Source: Chitinophagaceae bacterium | GTDB taxonomy: Bacteria > Bacteroidota > Bacteroidia > Chitinophagales > Chitinophagaceae | Direction of reading: 5' to 3' | Assembly (NCBI GenBank): GCA_019745155.1 | Contig: JAIETM010000012.1 | Span: 186,001-250,000 of the forward strand | Length of the DNA stretch: 64,000 bases | Part shown: in pieces, positions 15,554 to 25,815 of the stretch | How positions within the stretch are numbered: position 1 is the first letter of the stretch | Layout: each line of letters opens with the position of its first letter | Program-made: the position numbers and the translations under genes | The notes under the pieces: generated by a model | Told to the model about the DNA's origin: nothing | The model's database searches: none | The model's input: the letters and a program-made list of their open reading frames with translations, nothing else

Positions 15554-15899
15554 TTCAGTTGATTTTAGTTTTTAAAATTCTGAGTGTTTAAAAAATAAAG
15601 TCCGCAATTCTACTGAAAAAAACAATCTGGAAACACAGTCTGCCAAACGAATTTTTCCATCGAAAGGGGCTCCCAAATTAGGTATTTTCCTGAAAGCAGC
15701 AAATTTGATTTGATGATTTGATTGATATCAAATCGCTTTAGCGGAAATTTCAGGCAAACAGCTTAATTTCAAACGTTTGCAAGGTGGGATAGCCTTTAGC
15801 TATTTACCGTTTATCAAAAGATGGGATAAGCACAACCTTTAAGGGACTGACCTGTTTATCTTTATCCAATTCATCACATTCAAAAAAATAAAACTGCGT
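15554..15899. other. Divergent intergenic region with an 8-base inverted repeat
   Basis: This 346-base gap must hold the promoters for exbB (left) and the metalloprotease (right). GATTTGAT (15715-15722) and ATCAAATC (15727-15734) form a perfect inverted repeat with a 4-base spacer, a possible operator. TATCTTTA at 15857-15864 is a near match to the -7 box for the rightward gene. No gene was seen. Confidence 0.5.
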
Positions 15900-18488
15900 A
15901 TGAAAAAGATGCTTGTAGCAGCTGCGATGGCCGTTTCTGCCTACGCTTTTGCTCAACAGCCTCCTAGAAACCCTCAGCCACAAACGCCAGCACCAGCTCC
16001 AGCCGGAGGTGCTAACGGCGCTCCAAACCTGAGCAATTTTGCCAATATGCTGGGCGGTCAAAGATCAGCAAGCCCAAGACCTTTCAAAGAGGTAATTACA
16101 GATAAGGCAAAGACACAAAAGGGACTTTTTACAGTCCATAAGGTTGACGATAAATTTTATTTTGAAATTGCTGACTCATTGCTCGGCAGAGAAGTACTTG
16201 CAGTAACACGTTTTGCCAAAGTACCAACTGGTGCAGGTTATGGCGGTGAACTGGCTAATCAGCAAACCATCACTTTCGAGAAAGGTCCAAGCAACAACAT
16301 CTTCATGCGTGTTGTAACACTGGTGAATGTTGCAGAAGAAGATCAGCAAATTTTCAAAGCAGTTTCTAACTCTAATGTTAATGCAATTGCTGCTGCTTTC
16401 CCTATTGCTGCTTTCGGTAAGGATTCAACAAGTACAGTTATTGATGTTACTGAATTTTTCAAAAGCGATAACCAGGCTGTCAGCATTAACCCTCGTGCCA
16501 AGCGTAACTATAGCTTGAACGCTATTGCACAAGACAGATCTTATATCGCCAAAATTTCTACCTACCCCATCAATACAGAAATCCGTACAGTGAAGACCTA
16601 TACTTCTTCACCTTCTATCGGCGGCATCAGTATTCCTGGCTTACCTGGTGGTCCTGGTGGTGCCAGCTTGCCTGCAGCAAATGATGCAGGTGCTGTAACG
16701 ATGGAAATCAATACTTCACTGTTATTATTGCCTAAGAAGCCAATGGAGCGCCGTATCTACGATCGTCGTGTTGGTTTCTTTGCTGATGATTTCACACGCT
16801 TCAGTGATGAGCAGCAAAAAGTTGAACGCGTTCAATTTGCTGTTCGTTGGAGACTGGAGCCTAAAGATGGTGAGTGGGACAAATGGACAAGAGGTGAATT
16901 GGTAGAACCTAAGAAGCCAATCATTTATTATATCGATCCTGCTACACCTAAGCAATGGCGCAAACACCTGATTGCAGGTATCAATGACTGGCAAGCAGCT
17001 TTCGAAAAAGCTGGTTTCAAAAATGCCATCATGGGTAAAGAGTGGCCAGAGAACGACAGCACCATGAGCATGGAAGATGCACGTTATTCTGTGGTTCGCT
17101 ATTTCGCTTCTGATATTGAGAACGCTTACGGTCCTAACGTACACGATCCACGCAGTGGTGAAATTCTGGAAAGCCATATTGGTTGGTACCACAACGTTAT
17201 GAAACTGGTACACGACTGGTATATGGTACAGACTGCAGCAGTTGACCCAGGTGCACGTAAAATGAAATATGATGATGAACTGATGGGCGATTTGATTCGC
17301 TTTGTATCCTCACATGAAGTTGGCCATACTTTAGGTTTGGCACACAACATGGGTAACAGCTCTAAGACACCTGTTGAAAAACTGCGTGACAAAGCTTGGG
17401 TTGAAGCCAATGGTCATACTGGTTCTATCATGGACTATGCACGTTTCAACTATGTAGCACAACCTGAAGATAATATCAGCCGTAAAGGTTTGTATCCACG
17501 CATTGGCGACTACGATAAGTGGGCCATTAAGTGGGGCTATGGTTATATCCCGGGTAGCAACGAAGAAGAGACTGAAAAGAACAGCAGCAAAATGGTGACT
17601 GCAGCGCTGAAAGAAAATCCACGTCATTGGTTTGGTACTTACGAGCGTGGTAACAGAGCTGATCCACGTAGCCAGAGCGAAGACCTGTCTGACAATGCAG
17701 TAAAAGCTAGCGAGTATGGTATCAAGAACTTGCAGCGTATTATCAAAGGTTTACCTGAGTGGACTAAAGAAGAAGCTGATCAGTATGAGAACTTGGGTAC
17801 TATGTATGTTCAGTTGCTCGGTCAGTTCCGTCGCTATGTTGGCCACGTAACTGCTAACGTAGGTGGTGTGTATGAAACATTCAAGACTGCTGATGAAAAC
17901 GAAGCAGTTTATGAAATCACACCTAAGAGCAGACAAAAAGAAGCTGTTGCATTCCTGAATAAGCAGGTGTTTGAAACACCAACTTGGTTGATTGATAAGA
18001 ATATCTGGAATAAAATCAACAACCCAATTGCCAACGATCCTGTTGTTGGTATGCAGGAAGGCGCAATGTCTGGCTTAGTAAGTGCAGACAGACTGAATCG
18101 TATGCAAATCAGTGCTGAGCGTTTCGGTCTTGACAAAGGTTATACACCAATGGAAATGCTGAACGATGTTGAGAAAGGTATCTTCAGTGAACTGAGCAGC
18201 AAGAAGCCAATCGACTTCTACCGCCGTTTAGTACAGAAGAGCTATGTAGACAAGCTGGTTAACATCCTTACTCCTGCTGCTGCTCAAACTGTTTCAGTAC
18301 CTGGTTTTGGTACACTTACAGTTGGCACAGATACCCGTAAGAGTGATGTACCTGCCATCGTACGTGCTCAACTGGTAGGCCTGCGCAACCAAATCAACGC
18401 AGCTGCTGCCGGCACAACAGATAAAATGAGCAAAGTGCATCTGCAAGACCTGTCTGAGAAAATCAAGCAGGCTTTGGATCCTAAATAA
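15900..18488 (+). CDS. Secreted zinc metalloprotease (DUF5117/DUF5118 type)
   Basis: An 862-aa protein with signal peptide (MKKMLVAAAMAVSAYAFAQQ) followed by a Pro/Ala-rich spacer. The zinc site is HEVGHTLGLAHN (H472, E473, H476, H482), an extended metzincin-like motif, with SIMDYARFNYVAQ after it as Met-turn. The N-terminal 350 residues match the DUF5117-type region and the last part the DUF5118/DUF4953-type region known from Bacteroidota. It probably degrades protein outside the cytoplasm; the substrate is unknown. A second, 800-aa paralogue lies at 55372. A terminator follows. Confidence 0.88.
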   Translation: MKKMLVAAAMAVSAYAFAQQPPRNPQPQTPAPAPAGGANGAPNLSNFANMLGGQRSASPRPFKEVITDKAKTQKGLFTVHKVDDKFYFEIADSLLGREVLAVTRFAKVPTGAGYGGELANQQTITFEKGPSNNIFMRVVTLVNVAEEDQQIFKAVSNSNVNAIAAAFPIAAFGKDSTSTVIDVTEFFKSDNQAVSINPRAKRNYSLNAIAQDRSYIAKISTYPINTEIRTVKTYTSSPSIGGISIPGLPGGPGGASLPAANDAGAVTMEINTSLLLLPKKPMERRIYDRRVGFFADDFTRFSDEQQKVERVQFAVRWRLEPKDGEWDKWTRGELVEPKKPIIYYIDPATPKQWRKHLIAGINDWQAAFEKAGFKNAIMGKEWPENDSTMSMEDARYSVVRYFASDIENAYGPNVHDPRSGEILESHIGWYHNVMKLVHDWYMVQTAAVDPGARKMKYDDELMGDLIRFVSSHEVGHTLGLAHNMGNSSKTPVEKLRDKAWVEANGHTGSIMDYARFNYVAQPEDNISRKGLYPRIGDYDKWAIKWGYGYIPGSNEEETEKNSSKMVTAALKENPRHWFGTYERGNRADPRSQSEDLSDNAVKASEYGIKNLQRIIKGLPEWTKEEADQYENLGTMYVQLLGQFRRYVGHVTANVGGVYETFKTADENEAVYEITPKSRQKEAVAFLNKQVFETPTWLIDKNIWNKINNPIANDPVVGMQEGAMSGLVSADRLNRMQISAERFGLDKGYTPMEMLNDVEKGIFSELSSKKPIDFYRRLVQKSYVDKLVNILTPAAAQTVSVPGFGTLTVGTDTRKSDVPAIVRAQLVGLRNQINAAAAGTTDKMSKVHLQDLSEKIKQALDPK

Positions 18489-18507
18489 ATTCATCGGTTG
18501 AATTGTT

Positions 18508-18539
18508 AAAAAGCTCCGGTTTCTTGCCGGAGCTTTTTT
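18508..18539 (+). terminator. Intrinsic terminator after the metalloprotease gene
   Basis: AAGCTCCGG (18511-18519) and CCGGAGCTT (18527-18535) with a 7-base loop, followed by a T run. Confidence 0.9.
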
Positions 18540-18569
18540 ATTGATGCATCTTGCAATAGCAATTGTACT

Positions 18570-19283
18570 ATGAGAAAATACCTACTTCTATCCCTTTTGA
18601 TATTTGTCAGTATTACAGGCAATACACAAGCCAGAATTATTTACGGTTATCTGAAAGACAGCCTTAGTGGAAAGCCTGTTGCACTAGCCAGTATCACCAA
18701 TACAGTCACCAAACAAACTGTGGTAAGTAATCAGGATGGTAAATTCCGCATCAATGCAAGTGCAGGACATATACTTTCATTCGCAGCGGTTGGCTATGGA
18801 TTTGACACAACCTTACTGGGCTTAGATTTTAAAGACACGATTTATGTGCGGATGCAAACTTTAGGCAGACAATTGGCTGATGTAACTGTTGTAGCAAATA
18901 AAAAATGGAGCCGCTATCAATTAGACAGCATACAACGCAGGGCAGAGTTTTTGCAAGCTGTGGGTGGCGATTACAAGATTCCCACTTTTGCTTTATCGAA
19001 TTCCGGCGCAGGTCTGGGTTTTAATCTCGATCGGTTTTCGAAACATGAAAAGCGTAAGCGAAAAGCATTTGAATTCTTTGAAGACCAAGAACAGGAAGCG
19101 TATATCAACTACTATTTCACAAAGGAAATTGTACAAGAATACACGGGACTAACAGACGAGAAATTACATGCATTTATGCAAACACACAGACCCTCGTATA
19201 AGTGGTTGAGAAAATTTCATACAGAGGAAGATCTCAAGTATTACCTGAATGATCAGCTGAAAATATTCTTCGGCAGAAAATAA
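18570..19283 (+). CDS. Exported protein with carboxypeptidase-regulatory-like domain
   Basis: A 237-aa protein with signal peptide (MRKYLLLSLLIFVSITGNTQA) and then a carboxypeptidase-regulatory-like (CarbopepD_reg_2) beta domain: YGYLKDSLSGKPVALASITN, DGKFRINAS, then a FxAVGY-like turn. This domain is common at the start of SusC-type receptors, but here no barrel follows; residues 100-237 are polar and helical. It may be an envelope protein of unknown role. It converges with the permease gene, their stop codons adjoining. Confidence 0.75.
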   Translation: MRKYLLLSLLIFVSITGNTQARIIYGYLKDSLSGKPVALASITNTVTKQTVVSNQDGKFRINASAGHILSFAAVGYGFDTTLLGLDFKDTIYVRMQTLGRQLADVTVVANKKWSRYQLDSIQRRAEFLQAVGGDYKIPTFALSNSGAGLGFNLDRFSKHEKRKRKAFEFFEDQEQEAYINYYFTKEIVQEYTGLTDEKLHAFMQTHRPSYKWLRKFHTEEDLKYYLNDQLKIFFGRK

Positions 19284-20570
19284 TTATTCGTAACGCAGGG
19301 CTACAATCGGATTGAGCTTAGCCGCTTTCATTGCAGGATATAGACCAGCCAGCAATCCTACAACCGTACAGATGATAATACCAGTTACTACCCATCCCCA
19401 AGGGATAAGGAAGCCCGTGCCTAATACAATACCAAAGAGATTGCCGACCAATACACCGAGAACGATACCAAAAATTGCACCCAGCAAACTAATGATCATA
19501 CTCTCGAATAAGAATTGCTGACGCACATTACTGCGCTTGCCACCAATAGCTTTAATCAACCCTACTTCTTTGGTTCTTTCATTTACCGCTACAAGCATGA
19601 TATTCATCAAACCGATAGCTGCACCAATCAAAGTAATCAAACCAATCGCACCTGCAGAACCCGTAATACTGCTTAAAAAGCCAATAAAGAGCTCAGCGAA
19701 CTTATCACTCTTCTCAATTACGAAATTATCATCATCAATTGGTTGCAATTTGCGCACTGCTCTGAACGCCGCAGTAGCTTCACCAATAGCAGGCTCTAAT
19801 TCATTCACATTCGCCACCATCACACCCATCATATAGCTTGGCGATGATCTGGCTAGTCTGTTTACATTTCTGTACGAAGTAATCACCACATCATCCTGAC
19901 GCAACATCGCGCTAGATCCTTTAGCCTTCAATAAGCCTACTACGCGATAAGGAATGCTACCTATTCGAATGACTCTATCTAAACAACGTGACTTATCTGC
20001 CCCAAATAATTTACCTGCTACATTATCTCCCAATAAGCAGACGTTTCTACCACTATTCACATCCAGCTTATTCAAAGGACGACCTTCCTGAATACTGTAA
20101 CCACTTACGGCTAGATAATTTTCATCGCCACCCCAAACTGTAATCTGAGGATTGGTTTTCTTGTCTTCATAACGCAATTCCTGCGCACCCGGACCTCTTC
20201 TGTAAATGCTGACTGTTGATGGAAAATTGTAATTCTCCTGAAACATTTCTGCTTCTTCCTGGCGAATGGGTTTGCCCAAATTAGACTTCTTTTCCTTTTT
20301 GCCTTTCTTCTGCTTCTGCACATCAGACCCATTACCACCAAAACGTACACGTGACTCCTTAAAACGAATATTAAAGGCATTAGCACCCATGGAGGAGAAA
20401 CTCTCTTTCAGACTTTGGTTCATTGCCTCAATGGCTGTAATAATGCCAATTAGTGCCATGATACCAAAAGCAATAATCGCTACTGTAATACCTGTACGTA
20501 GCTTATTGCTGCGCACGGTACGCCATGCGAGCAGAAAAGAGTCACCAACACTCATCTGATTCTTTGCCAT
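19284..20570 (-). CDS. ABC transporter permease of the MacB/FtsX family
   Basis: A 428-aa permease with an N-terminal membrane helix (TGITVAIIAFGIMALIGII), a large extracytoplasmic MacB-type domain and three C-terminal helices of the FtsX fold (NIMLVAVNERTKEVGLIKAIGGKRSNV precedes the last two). The start at 20570 (MAKNQMSV) is chosen over 20576 because the sequence TATCTTT of a probable -7 box overlaps the earlier ATG. No ATPase gene is adjacent. Likely exports a peptide, lipid or drug, or acts in envelope stress; the cargo is unknown. Confidence 0.88.
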   Translation of the reverse strand: MAKNQMSVGDSFLLAWRTVRSNKLRTGITVAIIAFGIMALIGIITAIEAMNQSLKESFSSMGANAFNIRFKESRVRFGGNGSDVQKQKKGKKEKKSNLGKPIRQEEAEMFQENYNFPSTVSIYRRGPGAQELRYEDKKTNPQITVWGGDENYLAVSGYSIQEGRPLNKLDVNSGRNVCLLGDNVAGKLFGADKSRCLDRVIRIGSIPYRVVGLLKAKGSSAMLRQDDVVITSYRNVNRLARSSPSYMMGVMVANVNELEPAIGEATAAFRAVRKLQPIDDDNFVIEKSDKFAELFIGFLSSITGSAGAIGLITLIGAAIGLMNIMLVAVNERTKEVGLIKAIGGKRSNVRQQFLFESMIISLLGAIFGIVLGVLVGNLFGIVLGTGFLIPWGWVVTGIIICTVVGLLAGLYPAMKAAKLNPIVALRYE

Positions 20571-20654
20571 TGGCATAAAGATAGCAGAGATTAACCGCCA
20601 AAAGGCGAAAGATTGTGAGGAGCGGTCTGAACCGCGGCAATTACGGTAAACAGC

Positions 20655-22034
20655 TTAGAAATAGAACCAGCCCAAAACGGTCGATGGCGCTACACCTACC
20701 AGTATTACCAATGCCGCCATAAGGCCCAACATGAATTTGAAACCGCCGCTGAGCGGGGCTGTTTCAGGCTGTCCTTCTTTGAAGTACATGGATTGGATAA
20801 CACGGAAATAGTAGTAAACACTTACAGCCGCAAACAATACTGCTACCACCACAAGCCAGATAGCGCCGCCGGCTTTTACCACTGAAGCCAGCATAAAGTA
20901 TTTCGCAAAGAAACCTGCTGTGAGGGGAATACCGGCTAGAGAAAGCAGGAATATGGTTGCTGCCAATGCTACCAGAGGTTCGGCTTTTGCAAGTCCGTTA
21001 AAGCCATCAAACGTGTAGTCTTTCATCTTGATGAGCACTGCAAAAATGCCAACTGTAGCAAGGCTATATGCAACTGCATATAGGATCAAGCCTTCTTTGG
21101 CCATATCGTTCATACTCCACAAAGCAAAGAGCATAAAACCTGCTTGCGCGATTGAAGAGTAAGCCAGCATTCGCTTCACACTTTGCTGGAATACAGCGGT
21201 GATATTTCCAATAAGTAAAGTAGCAATGATGACGATGGATAAAACAATCTTCCAGGTTGGGCCAAAAACATCAGCGCGTTCCAGGAAGATGCGCAAGAAT
21301 GCAAAGAAGCCCGCAGCTTTTACAACAGTAGCCATAAAGGAGGTGAACACACTTGGTGCACCATCATACACATCTGGCGTCCAGAAATGGAAAGGTGCAG
21401 CAGATACTTTGAAAGCCATGGCCACAAAGATCAAGAGCATACCACCGATTTCAAGGAAGGATGCTTTACCGCCAAGATAAGAAGCCCTTACAGGTACAAG
21501 GTTGAAATTACCATTGGCACCATACACCAATGCAATACCCATCAATAAGATACCTGTTGAGAATGAACCCATCAGGAAATATTTCAGCGCGGCTTCATTA
21601 CTTTTCAGGTTACGCTTATCTGAACCAGTAAGGATAAACAATGGAATTGTCATGATCTCTACACCAAGGAAGAGCATGAGCAATGAGTTGAAAGAAGTAA
21701 GGATAGATACACCAGTCAGCACAAAGAAAATCAACGCGTGGTAATCCGCAGTGTTATTACCTACTTGCTCCATATCTCTCGCGCTCAACAACACATACAA
21801 CAAGGTTGCAACAAAACAGATGGTATTAAAGAACAAACCAAAACGCTCAAAGCTCAATAAGCCCTTTACCTCTACAGGGATGGTGTAGAAGCCATAGGTC
21901 TGCATAAGGTTGGCTGTAATCAGTAGCAGCAGCCCTGCTATAGAAAGCAGGCGCAGGGTTGATTTATTCTGAAACAGGATGCCGCCAAACATCATGACTA
22001 CACCCATTAAAGCTGAAACAATTATTGCATTCAT
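20655..22034 (-). CDS. nuoN: NADH-quinone oxidoreductase subunit N
   Basis: A 459-aa, about 14-helix antiporter-like subunit of complex I, with the proton-channel segments MAFKVSAAPFHFWTPDVYDG and VKRMLAYSSIAQAGFML. It is the last gene of the nuo operon, 18 bases after nuoM. It pumps protons in the distal part of the membrane arm. Confidence 0.97.
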   Translation of the reverse strand: MNAIIVSALMGVVMMFGGILFQNKSTLRLLSIAGLLLLITANLMQTYGFYTIPVEVKGLLSFERFGLFFNTICFVATLLYVLLSARDMEQVGNNTADYHALIFFVLTGVSILTSFNSLLMLFLGVEIMTIPLFILTGSDKRNLKSNEAALKYFLMGSFSTGILLMGIALVYGANGNFNLVPVRASYLGGKASFLEIGGMLLIFVAMAFKVSAAPFHFWTPDVYDGAPSVFTSFMATVVKAAGFFAFLRIFLERADVFGPTWKIVLSIVIIATLLIGNITAVFQQSVKRMLAYSSIAQAGFMLFALWSMNDMAKEGLILYAVAYSLATVGIFAVLIKMKDYTFDGFNGLAKAEPLVALAATIFLLSLAGIPLTAGFFAKYFMLASVVKAGGAIWLVVVAVLFAAVSVYYYFRVIQSMYFKEGQPETAPLSGGFKFMLGLMAALVILVGVAPSTVLGWFYF

Positions 22035-22052
22035 ATCAATCTGCGCTATTAA

Positions 22053-23483
22053 TTATTTAATGGCCAATACAGCCTGAACAGAATCTTTTGTTAACTCAAT
22101 CATTGGCTGAGGATATACACCAAAAGCAATGATCATGATCACCAACACTACCAACATCCATTGTGCATTGGCTGAAATATCTGTGGCCGCATCTGTTCTT
22201 TCGTTGCTGGCACCATACAATACTTTCTGCACCATATTCAGTGTATACACTGCAGCAAGAATGATGCTGATACCAGCAACTGCTGCAATGGTTACATTGT
22301 ATCTGAACAGTCCGTTAAACATGAGGAATTCACCAATAAAGGCATTGGTTAATGGCAGGGATACATTGGCTAAAGCCATTACAACCAGCAGAATCGCCAT
22401 TACCGGCGCTTTCTTCGCCAGTCCACCCAATTCGCTGAACTTACGCGTGCCCAGTTGTTGCTCAATTACATCTGCGACAATCCACAAGCCCAACACGTTT
22501 ACACCGTGATTGAACATCTGGATCATTACCCCTTCCATTCCAGCTTGATTCTTGGTGAAGATGGCTGCACACATCAAACCAATATGGGCAATGGAAGAGT
22601 AAGCAATCAAGCGCTTGATATCATCCTGACGAATCGCAATCAATGAAGCATATAACATACCTATCACGGCTGCGATGATGATGATTTGATCATACTGTGC
22701 AACTGCTGCAGGAAAGATGGGTACTAACCATCTGATTACTGCATAAATACCCATTTTCACCATCACACCACTTAAGATCATGGTAACAGCCGTAGGTGAT
22801 TGTTCGTATGTATCAGGCTGCCAGGTATGGAATGGAAATACCGGCATCTTAATCGCAAATGCGATGAAGATGAGCCAGAAAGTCCAGCCCTGCTGAGCAG
22901 CAGATAATTTCAATTTGTAGAATGATTGTATGGCGAAGCTGTGATCCGGTGTTTGGAAATAGAGATACAACAATGCCACCAGCATCAACAGTGAACCAAC
23001 AAATGTGTAGATGAAGAATTTAAACGTAACTGCAATTCTGCGTTCACCACCCCACTGCGAACAGAGGAAGTAAACAGGAATCAGCGCCAGTTCCCAGAAG
23101 AAGTAAAACAACAAACCATCGGCAGCTACAAACACACCCACTAAACCAGCTTGTGTCAAAGACATCAACGCAAAAAACTGATTGGGTGATGCATAATTGT
23201 TTTTCGCAGTAGAAACATAGACTACCGGAAAAGCAATAGCAGTTAAGAGTACCAACATCTTGGCCATACCATCCATCTGCACATCAAAGCTGCTGCCCAA
23301 TGAAGGCAACCAGGCAGCATGATGTTGCAACTGCGCCTGTGGTGCACTCAGTGCCCACAATGCCAGTGCCAAAGATGCCAATGCGCTCAGCGTTACCAAT
23401 GTGCGGCTGCTGTTTCCTGCACGCAGGAAAAAACTGAGCAAGCCGGCGGCCAGTGGAATGGCTATGAGTAAAACAGGAATCAT
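22053..23483 (-). CDS. nuoM: NADH-quinone oxidoreductase subunit M
   Basis: A 476-aa antiporter-like membrane subunit of complex I. Motifs include FFWELALIPVYFLCSQWGG (the conserved glutamate of helix 5) and IKRLIAYSSIAHIGLM. Lies 20 bases after nuoL and 18 before nuoN, as in the standard order. Confidence 0.97.
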   Translation of the reverse strand: MIPVLLIAIPLAAGLLSFFLRAGNSSRTLVTLSALASLALALWALSAPQAQLQHHAAWLPSLGSSFDVQMDGMAKMLVLLTAIAFPVVYVSTAKNNYASPNQFFALMSLTQAGLVGVFVAADGLLFYFFWELALIPVYFLCSQWGGERRIAVTFKFFIYTFVGSLLMLVALLYLYFQTPDHSFAIQSFYKLKLSAAQQGWTFWLIFIAFAIKMPVFPFHTWQPDTYEQSPTAVTMILSGVMVKMGIYAVIRWLVPIFPAAVAQYDQIIIIAAVIGMLYASLIAIRQDDIKRLIAYSSIAHIGLMCAAIFTKNQAGMEGVMIQMFNHGVNVLGLWIVADVIEQQLGTRKFSELGGLAKKAPVMAILLVVMALANVSLPLTNAFIGEFLMFNGLFRYNVTIAAVAGISIILAAVYTLNMVQKVLYGASNERTDAATDISANAQWMLVVLVIMIIAFGVYPQPMIELTKDSVQAVLAIK

Positions 23484-23503
23484 AATCGCTTTCTCCGAGT
23501 CTG

Positions 23504-25423
23504 TTATTTAACAATTTTATTCAGCAGGTTCATGATGGTACCATCATTGAACCATACCAACATAAATACCACAATCGATAATATCATCGCCAGGAGGTAT
23601 GCACCTACCTGACCACTTTGCAACAAACGCAATTGTCTGGATCCGTAATGCACCAGCTTACCGGTACCATTCACCAGACCATCAATACCACTGCGCTCAA
23701 CTACATTCTTCAACACCACACTCAAACCATGCAGGGGCTTCACCACTACTGCATCATAGAGTTCATCTACATACCACTTATTCGCCAGCACATTGCCCAA
23801 TCCGGCAGGTTCGCCCAATTCAGGCTTCTTGCTGAATTTGTTGATGGCATAGAGAATCGCGATTGCAGCAATCGCAACTGAAATACCCATTAACATGTAT
23901 TCAGTGCTGTGCTCCATCGTATGCGCCTGTTCTGTTACCAATACTGGCGACAAGAAATGGTGCAATGCATGTGCATCTTTTGCAAATACTTCAGGAATAC
24001 CAATAAAGCCACCCACCACACTCAACAATGCCAACACCATCAAAGGAATGGTCATCGCACTAGGGCTTTCATGTACATGGTGTTCCTGCTCATGTGTACC
24101 ACGGAACTCACCGAAGAATGTGGTGGCATACAAACGGAACATATAGAAAGCTGTCATAGCAGCACCTGCTACACCCAACCCCCAATAGATTGGATTGTGC
24201 GCATAGGCAGCAGCTAAAATTTCATCTTTAGAGAAGAAACCACTGAAAGGTGGCATACCAGCAATGGCAATACAACCCAACAAGAAAGTAAGATGCGTAA
24301 TGGGGAGTTTCTTTTTGAGTCCGCCCATCTTACGAATATCCTGCTCATGGTGCATGGCATGAATCACCGAACCTGCGCCAAGGAATAACAAAGCTTTGAA
24401 GAAAGCGTGTGTCATTACGTGGAATACAGCGCCTGTATACGCACCTACACCCAAGCCTAAGAACATATAACCCAGCTGACTCACCGTTGAATAAGCCAAC
24501 ACTTTCTTGATATCGTTTTGCTTGATGGCAATGGTTGCCGCAAACAAAGCCGTAGCCAAACCAACAATCGCTACTAAATGCTGTGCTACTTCACTTAAGC
24601 TGTACAACACATTGCTCCGTGCAATCATGTAGATACCTGCTGTTACCATCGTTGCCGCGTGGATCAACGCAGATACAGGTGTAGGACCCGCCATCGCATC
24701 TGGTAACCAGGTGTACAAAGGAATCTGTGCACTCTTACCCATCGCACCTACGAAAAGAAGAATCGCTATGATCGTCGCATCAGCGGTTGTTAATTCAGCT
24801 GCCTGACTAAATACCGCACCATAAGAAACTGTACCCAGCTTGGCAAGCATCCAGAAAATCGCCAGCAGAAAACCCAGATCACCAATACGGTTCATCACAA
24901 AAGCTTTCTTGGCTGCATAGTTGTATGCATCATTACCAAACCAATACCCGATTAATAAATATGAACAAAGACCAACACCTTCCCAACCAATAAACATCAC
25001 CACATAGTTGGCGCCCATCACGAGCAGCAACATAGAGAATACGAAGAGGTTGAGGTATGCAAAGAAGCGTGCGAAATGGGCACTGTTTTCTTCATGCATG
25101 TAAGCGGTAGAATACAAATGAATCAGAAAACCAATACCGGTAATGATCAGCAGGAACAAGGAAGACAGCTGATCAATCTGAAATGCAAATGGAATCTTAA
25201 AATCAGCTGAGTTGATAAAAGGAAAATACTCAGCCACATAAGTATTGCCACCTTTCACCTGCAGGAATATCCATACACTCACCAGAAAAGAGAGCAGTAC
25301 AGCACCGCAACCCACAACACCTACCGCAGATTTAGACAGTTTGTTCCTACCCAACCCATTCACCAGAAAACCCAGCAAAGGGAAGAAAGGAACCAGCCAT
25401 GCAAAATGTAATACGTTGTTCAT
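23504..25423 (-). CDS. nuoL: NADH-quinone oxidoreductase subunit L
   Basis: A 639-aa antiporter-like subunit of complex I with the long lateral helix at its C-terminal end. Conserved segments are FIGWEGVGLCSYLLIGYWF and LPDAMAGPTPVSALIHAATM. It follows nuoK by 28 bases. Length is normal for the family. Confidence 0.97.
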   Translation of the reverse strand: MNNVLHFAWLVPFFPLLGFLVNGLGRNKLSKSAVGVVGCGAVLLSFLVSVWIFLQVKGGNTYVAEYFPFINSADFKIPFAFQIDQLSSLFLLIITGIGFLIHLYSTAYMHEENSAHFARFFAYLNLFVFSMLLLVMGANYVVMFIGWEGVGLCSYLLIGYWFGNDAYNYAAKKAFVMNRIGDLGFLLAIFWMLAKLGTVSYGAVFSQAAELTTADATIIAILLFVGAMGKSAQIPLYTWLPDAMAGPTPVSALIHAATMVTAGIYMIARSNVLYSLSEVAQHLVAIVGLATALFAATIAIKQNDIKKVLAYSTVSQLGYMFLGLGVGAYTGAVFHVMTHAFFKALLFLGAGSVIHAMHHEQDIRKMGGLKKKLPITHLTFLLGCIAIAGMPPFSGFFSKDEILAAAYAHNPIYWGLGVAGAAMTAFYMFRLYATTFFGEFRGTHEQEHHVHESPSAMTIPLMVLALLSVVGGFIGIPEVFAKDAHALHHFLSPVLVTEQAHTMEHSTEYMLMGISVAIAAIAILYAINKFSKKPELGEPAGLGNVLANKWYVDELYDAVVVKPLHGLSVVLKNVVERSGIDGLVNGTGKLVHYGSRQLRLLQSGQVGAYLLAMILSIVVFMLVWFNDGTIMNLLNKIVK

Positions 25424-25451
25424 ATGATCTGTCCGGACAAGCCGGTATGCT

Positions 25452-25787
25452 TTAATTCTTCAATCGGTTCAGGAAATTGATATCTACTGAGTGTACATTT
25501 CTGTACATCATCACAATAATGGCCAAGCCCACACTCACTTCCGCTGCTGCAACTACCATGATGAAAAACACAAAGAGCTGTCCGTCCACACCTACCTGAC
25601 TGGCCGCATCTGCTGCCACAGCAGCACCATGATGCATTTTAGAGAAAGCTACCAGCAAGAGGTTCACAGCATTCAACATCAACTCTATGCACATGAAAAT
25701 GATGATCGCGTTTCTGCGGGTGAGTACACCTATCACCCCAATGCTGAACAGCGCCATCGCCAGAAATATGTAATAATTAATCGGCAT
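25452..25787 (-). CDS. nuoK: NADH-quinone oxidoreductase subunit K
   Basis: A 111-aa, three-helix subunit of complex I. The buried glutamates appear in [13 protein letters not shown] and [11 protein letters not shown], both part of the proton path. A Met/His-rich loop ([15 protein letters not shown]) between helices 2 and 3 is longer than in E. coli. Confidence 0.96.
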   Translation of the reverse strand: MPINYYIFLAMALFSIGVIGVLTRRNAIIIFMCIELMLNAVNLLLVAFSKMHHGAAVAADAASQVGVDGQLFVFFIMVVAAAEVSVGLAIIVMMYRNVHSVDINFLNRLKN

Positions 25788-25815
25788 AATCTATATTCTT
25801 AAGGCTTTGCCTCGT

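Noticed and set aside
20577-20654. Small GC hairpins after nuoN as terminator
   Set aside because: Four- to five-base stems without a T run; too weak to call.
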